Shown in pieces: positions 61,417-64,000 of a stretch of 64,000 bases of DNA. The notes beneath the pieces are model-generated. The model was given only the letters and a program-made list of their open reading frames with translations, was not told the origin of the DNA and did not search any database. The stretch comes from Rhizobium sp. WYJ-E13 (GTDB lineage: Bacteria; Pseudomonadota; Alphaproteobacteria; Rhizobiales; Rhizobiaceae). Location of the stretch: positions 2,108,001 through 2,172,000 of the forward strand of contig NZ_CP076853.1 in NCBI RefSeq assembly GCF_018987265.1, read 5' to 3'. Made by a program: the position numbers and the translations under genes. How positions within the stretch are numbered: position 1 is the stretch's first letter; the number at the start of each line of letters is the position of its first letter.

Positions 61417-62223
61417 ATGTCCGCAAGTCTGGGAGCAGCCCATAGTCAGGTCACCCTGGTTTCCGCCGAAGAGCGGCCGGACCTGATCCCGGCTTTTGCC
61501 GAACTCGGCGCGGCCGTCTGGCCGAAATTCATCGGCGGTGACGAGGCGATCGTCAAACATTGGAACAGCCTCTTTTCGCCAGGACTCAGCCGCCACCAGT
61601 TCCTTGCCCTCGGCCATGATGGCCACGGGAACGAACGCGTCCTTGCCACATCGAACAACATTCCCTTCTTCTGGCCGAATCCCGATGACGAAACCTCCCT
61701 GCCCGACGAAGGGTGGGATGCGGTCCTTACCCACGGCGTCGGTGCCGCTGCATCGCGGCAGAGGCCCAATGCCCTCTCCGCGCTCGCGATCGTGGTGACG
61801 CCCGATGTGCGCGGCTCGGATCTCGCCGAACGCCTGATCGCCAATATGAAGAAACATGCGAAGAACGTCGGCTTCGATGCGCTCGTCGCCCCCGTGCGCC
61901 CCACGAGGAAGCCGGCCTATCCGCTGGCATCATTCACGGACTATATCGGCTGGACGACGCCGGACAGCGCCCCCTTCGATCCCTGGCTGCGCAAGCACTG
62001 GCAGCTCGGCGGCCGGATTGTGAAGATCGCTCCGCGTTCGATGCGCGTCATGGCACCGCTGGAGCAATGGACCGTCTGGACCGGCCTGCGCTTTCCCGTG
62101 TCCGGCCCCTATCATGTAGAGGGCGGGCTGGCGCCGCTGATCGCCGATCGCGAAACCGACATCGGCCGTTACGAGGAGCCGAATGTCTGGATGCGGCATA
62201 GGCTCGATGACACCGGCCGCTGA
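61417..62223 (+). CDS. GNAT-like hypothetical protein
   Basis: The 268-aa protein contains 'NALSALAIVVTPDVRGSDLAERLIANMKKHAKNVGFDALVAPVRPTRK', which matches the GNAT acetyl-CoA motif A region (V-x-P-x-x-R-G-x-x-L-A-x-x-L). The remainder is unlike well-known acetyltransferases, with an N-terminal 'VTLVSAEERPDLIPAFAELGAAVWP'. The substrate is unknown. ATG 61417 chosen over TTG 61411. Confidence 0.72.
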   Translation: MSASLGAAHSQVTLVSAEERPDLIPAFAELGAAVWPKFIGGDEAIVKHWNSLFSPGLSRHQFLALGHDGHGNERVLATSNNIPFFWPNPDDETSLPDEGWDAVLTHGVGAAASRQRPNALSALAIVVTPDVRGSDLAERLIANMKKHAKNVGFDALVAPVRPTRKPAYPLASFTDYIGWTTPDSAPFDPWLRKHWQLGGRIVKIAPRSMRVMAPLEQWTVWTGLRFPVSGPYHVEGGLAPLIADRETDIGRYEEPNVWMRHRLDDTGR

Positions 62224-62368
62224 CGGCTCGGGCGGATGCGAGTATGTCTCCGCCGTTGTCGATATCAGCGGATTGGCGCCTTTCGCATTATCTCTGGCGT
62301 CGTCTGCAACTGAACTGGCAGGATGCGCAGGCTACCTTACGTTCCATGCAAGAACAAAAAGGTGCATC

Positions 62369-63196
62369 ATGAACAGCAAATCCCAACCTACGGCCCTGGT
62401 CACGGGCGCGTCATCCGGCATGGGAAAAACCATCGCCGGGCGGCTGATCGCTGACGGCTACCTGGTCTATGTCGCAGCCCGCAGCGTCGAGAAGATGACA
62501 GATCTGGCAGAGCTTGGCGCAATCCCGCTGCAGATGGATATTTCGAAGGACGAGGATATCGTTGCCGCGGTGCGTGCCATCACCGAAAGATCAGGTGGTG
62601 TCGATGTGCTGGTCAACAATGCCGGCTTCGGTCTCTACGGCCCTGTCGAGGAGATCCCGCTCGATGAAGCGCGCTACCAGTTCGAGGTCAATGTCTTCGG
62701 CCCCGCGCGCCTGACCCAGCTTCTGCTTCCGGCAATGCGGGCGCGCGGCGCAGGCACCATCGTCAACATCACCTCGATGGGCGGCAAGATCTATACGGTG
62801 CTCGGCGCCTGGTATCACGCCACCAAGCATGCGCTGGAAGGCTGGTCCGACAGCCTACGGCTCGAGCTCGAACCCTTCGGCATCCGTGTCGTCGTGATCG
62901 AGCCGGGGCTTATCGAGACGGGCTTTGGCGATGCTGCGTCCCGGGGCATCCTGGAACGGTCCGGCACCGGCCCTTACGGGAAGCTCGCGCAAAGCGTGGC
63001 CGCCTCCATCGACAGGAGCTATGGCCGGGGCCAGGGCACCGATCCCAAGGTCATCGCCGATGTCGTCGGCAATGCCCTCCTGTCGGCCCGGCCCAAAACC
63101 CGCTATGCAGCGGGCAAATACGCAAAGCTCATGATCTGGGTGCGCAAGTGGCTGGGCGACCGTGTCTTCGACCGGCTGATCAAGAGCCAGATGTGA
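62369..63196 (+). CDS. SDR family oxidoreductase
   Basis: The 275-aa classical short-chain dehydrogenase has 'LVTGASSGMGK', 'VDVLVNNAGFGLYGP', 'NITSMGG' (catalytic Ser) and 'YHATKHALEGWSDSLRLEL' (Tyr and Lys), plus a C-terminal extension 'TRYAAGKYAKLMIWVRKWLGDRVFDRLI', common in this subgroup. AAAAAGGTGC precedes ATG 62369. The following AraC gene begins 23 bases after and is probably cotranscribed. Confidence 0.9.
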   Translation: MNSKSQPTALVTGASSGMGKTIAGRLIADGYLVYVAARSVEKMTDLAELGAIPLQMDISKDEDIVAAVRAITERSGGVDVLVNNAGFGLYGPVEEIPLDEARYQFEVNVFGPARLTQLLLPAMRARGAGTIVNITSMGGKIYTVLGAWYHATKHALEGWSDSLRLELEPFGIRVVVIEPGLIETGFGDAASRGILERSGTGPYGKLAQSVAASIDRSYGRGQGTDPKVIADVVGNALLSARPKTRYAAGKYAKLMIWVRKWLGDRVFDRLIKSQM

Positions 63197-63219
63197 AGGC
63201 AGCGGCGGAGGATGCAGCG

Positions 63220-64000
63220 ATGACCAGGGATACGGGCGACAGGTGCAGGCTGCCGCAGGCCTTCTGGCGGGCGGCGGAACGCATGGGCCTGCCCGCCCCG
63301 GCTCTGCTGCGTCAGGCAAGGCTGCCGGCGACACTGCATATCGCGCCGGAGACATGGCTGTCCACGGCACAGTATTTCGCGCTGTGGCGTGCGGTCGAAA
63401 CGCTGTCGCAAGACCCCGCCATCGGCCTGCGCATGACCGTCGAGACCGATACTTCGGTTCATCCGCCCGCCACGATGTCGGCCTTTTTCGCCCGCGATTA
63501 CCGCGACGGGCTGCATCGGCTGGCGCGGTTCAAACGGCTCTGCACCCCGGAGGAACTGACCGCAGCCGAAACCGGGAGCGAATGCCGGGTCGCGGTGCGA
63601 TGGCTTCATACCGATGAAGCCGAGCCGGATGCGGCCGCCGACGTCACCTTTGCGGCGATCCTCGAGCTCGGGCGGCGGGGAACGGGGCGGCATCTCAGGC
63701 CCATCCGGGTCGAGATGACCCGAACCGGGCCGGTATCCGAAGCGCATCGATCCTACTTCGATGCACCTGTTCGTACCGGCTGCGCGAAGAACGTGCTGGT
63801 GCTGGATCGTGCCGATCTGGATCTGCCGTTCGCCGGGCACAACCCCGAACTGCTTGCGATCCTCGATCCCTCTCTTGCCGCATCGCTTGACGAAATCGAA
63901 GCGCGATCCTCGGTCTCCGATCAGGTGAAGATCCTGATCAAGCGCCGCATCGCCAGCGGCAAGCCCGATATTGCCGATGTAGCCCGCGAAATGGGCATGA
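63220..64000 (+). CDS. AraC-family regulator, 3' end outside window
   Basis: From ATG 63220 (GCGGAGGATG upstream) the frame is open to the window end, 260 codons. Residues about 10-190 resemble the ligand-binding domain of OruR/ArgR/GadX-type AraC regulators ('FWRAAERMGLPAPALLRQARLP', '...FARDYRDGLHRLARFKRLCTPEELT', 'FDAPVRTGC...VLDRADLDLPF'). Near the edge 'SVSDQVKILIKRRIASGKPDIADVAREMGM' is the first helix-turn-helix of the DNA-binding domain. It likely regulates the SDR gene upstream. Confidence 0.8.
   Translation, partial: MTRDTGDRCRLPQAFWRAAERMGLPAPALLRQARLPATLHIAPETWLSTAQYFALWRAVETLSQDPAIGLRMTVETDTSVHPPATMSAFFARDYRDGLHRLARFKRLCTPEELTAAETGSECRVAVRWLHTDEAEPDAAADVTFAAILELGRRGTGRHLRPIRVEMTRTGPVSEAHRSYFDAPVRTGCAKNVLVLDRADLDLPFAGHNPELLAILDPSLAASLDEIEARSSVSDQVKILIKRRIASGKPDIADVAREMGM

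Overview
The window looks like chromosomal DNA of a Rhizobium-group alphaproteobacterium. It is GC-rich, its genes resemble rhizobial families (DUF995 secreted proteins, KTSC, DUF2254, DUF5939-type cyclases), and it carries the short palindromic intergenic repeats typical of Rhizobiaceae. No rRNA, tRNA, CRISPR array or integrase was found.

Region 1 (1-10.4 kb): a cut-off hypothetical gene, an acyltransferase-3 membrane protein and a KTSC protein are followed by a quinate/shikimate catabolic locus. That locus has two tandem GntR/FCD regulators, a 3-dehydroshikimate dehydratase fused to an HPPD-like domain (quiC), an amino-acid-type ABC importer (binding protein, two permeases, ATPase), a type II 3-dehydroquinase (aroQ) and a shikimate/quinate dehydrogenase. 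Together they would import hydroaromatic acids and convert them through 3-dehydroquinate and 3-dehydroshikimate to protocatechuate. A 61-codon scar of a deleted Gfo/Idh/MocA oxidoreductase lies inside the operon.

Region 2 (10.4-35.8 kb): accessory chromosomal DNA. It holds a frameshifted AT-rich membrane gene, an IS630-family element that split a small gene just after its start codon, two class III nucleotide cyclases, secreted DUF995-type proteins, a DUF2254 membrane protein, a MerR/MFS pair with a classic long-spacer operator, a fluoride riboswitch controlling crcB, a cold-shock gene with a long leader, a three-gene operon of unknown function, a LysR/AEC-transporter pair, and several very small membrane peptides.

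Region 3 (35.8-61.2 kb): a T7/podovirus-like tail and DNA-ejection module. It has a gp11-like adaptor, gp12-like nozzle, gp13-like and gp14-like proteins, a gp15-like protein, a T7-type tail fibre, two proteins that look like halves of a gp16-type large polyvalent protein, an XhlA-like protein and two holin-like proteins. No capsid, portal, terminase, integrase, polymerase or endolysin gene is present. Recognisable enzymatic domains in the internal proteins have lost their catalytic residues. Two blocks of ordinary bacterial genes interrupt the module: hydrolase plus two methyltransferases, and VOC, LysR, aldo/keto reductase, a nitrilase-like pseudoenzyme and membrane proteins. This could be a decayed prophage or a domesticated headless ejection apparatus, and it is the most interesting part of the window.

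Region 4 (61.2-64 kb): ordinary chromosomal genes, namely an uncharacterised GNAT-like protein, an SDR oxidoreductase and an AraC-type regulator that runs off the window end.
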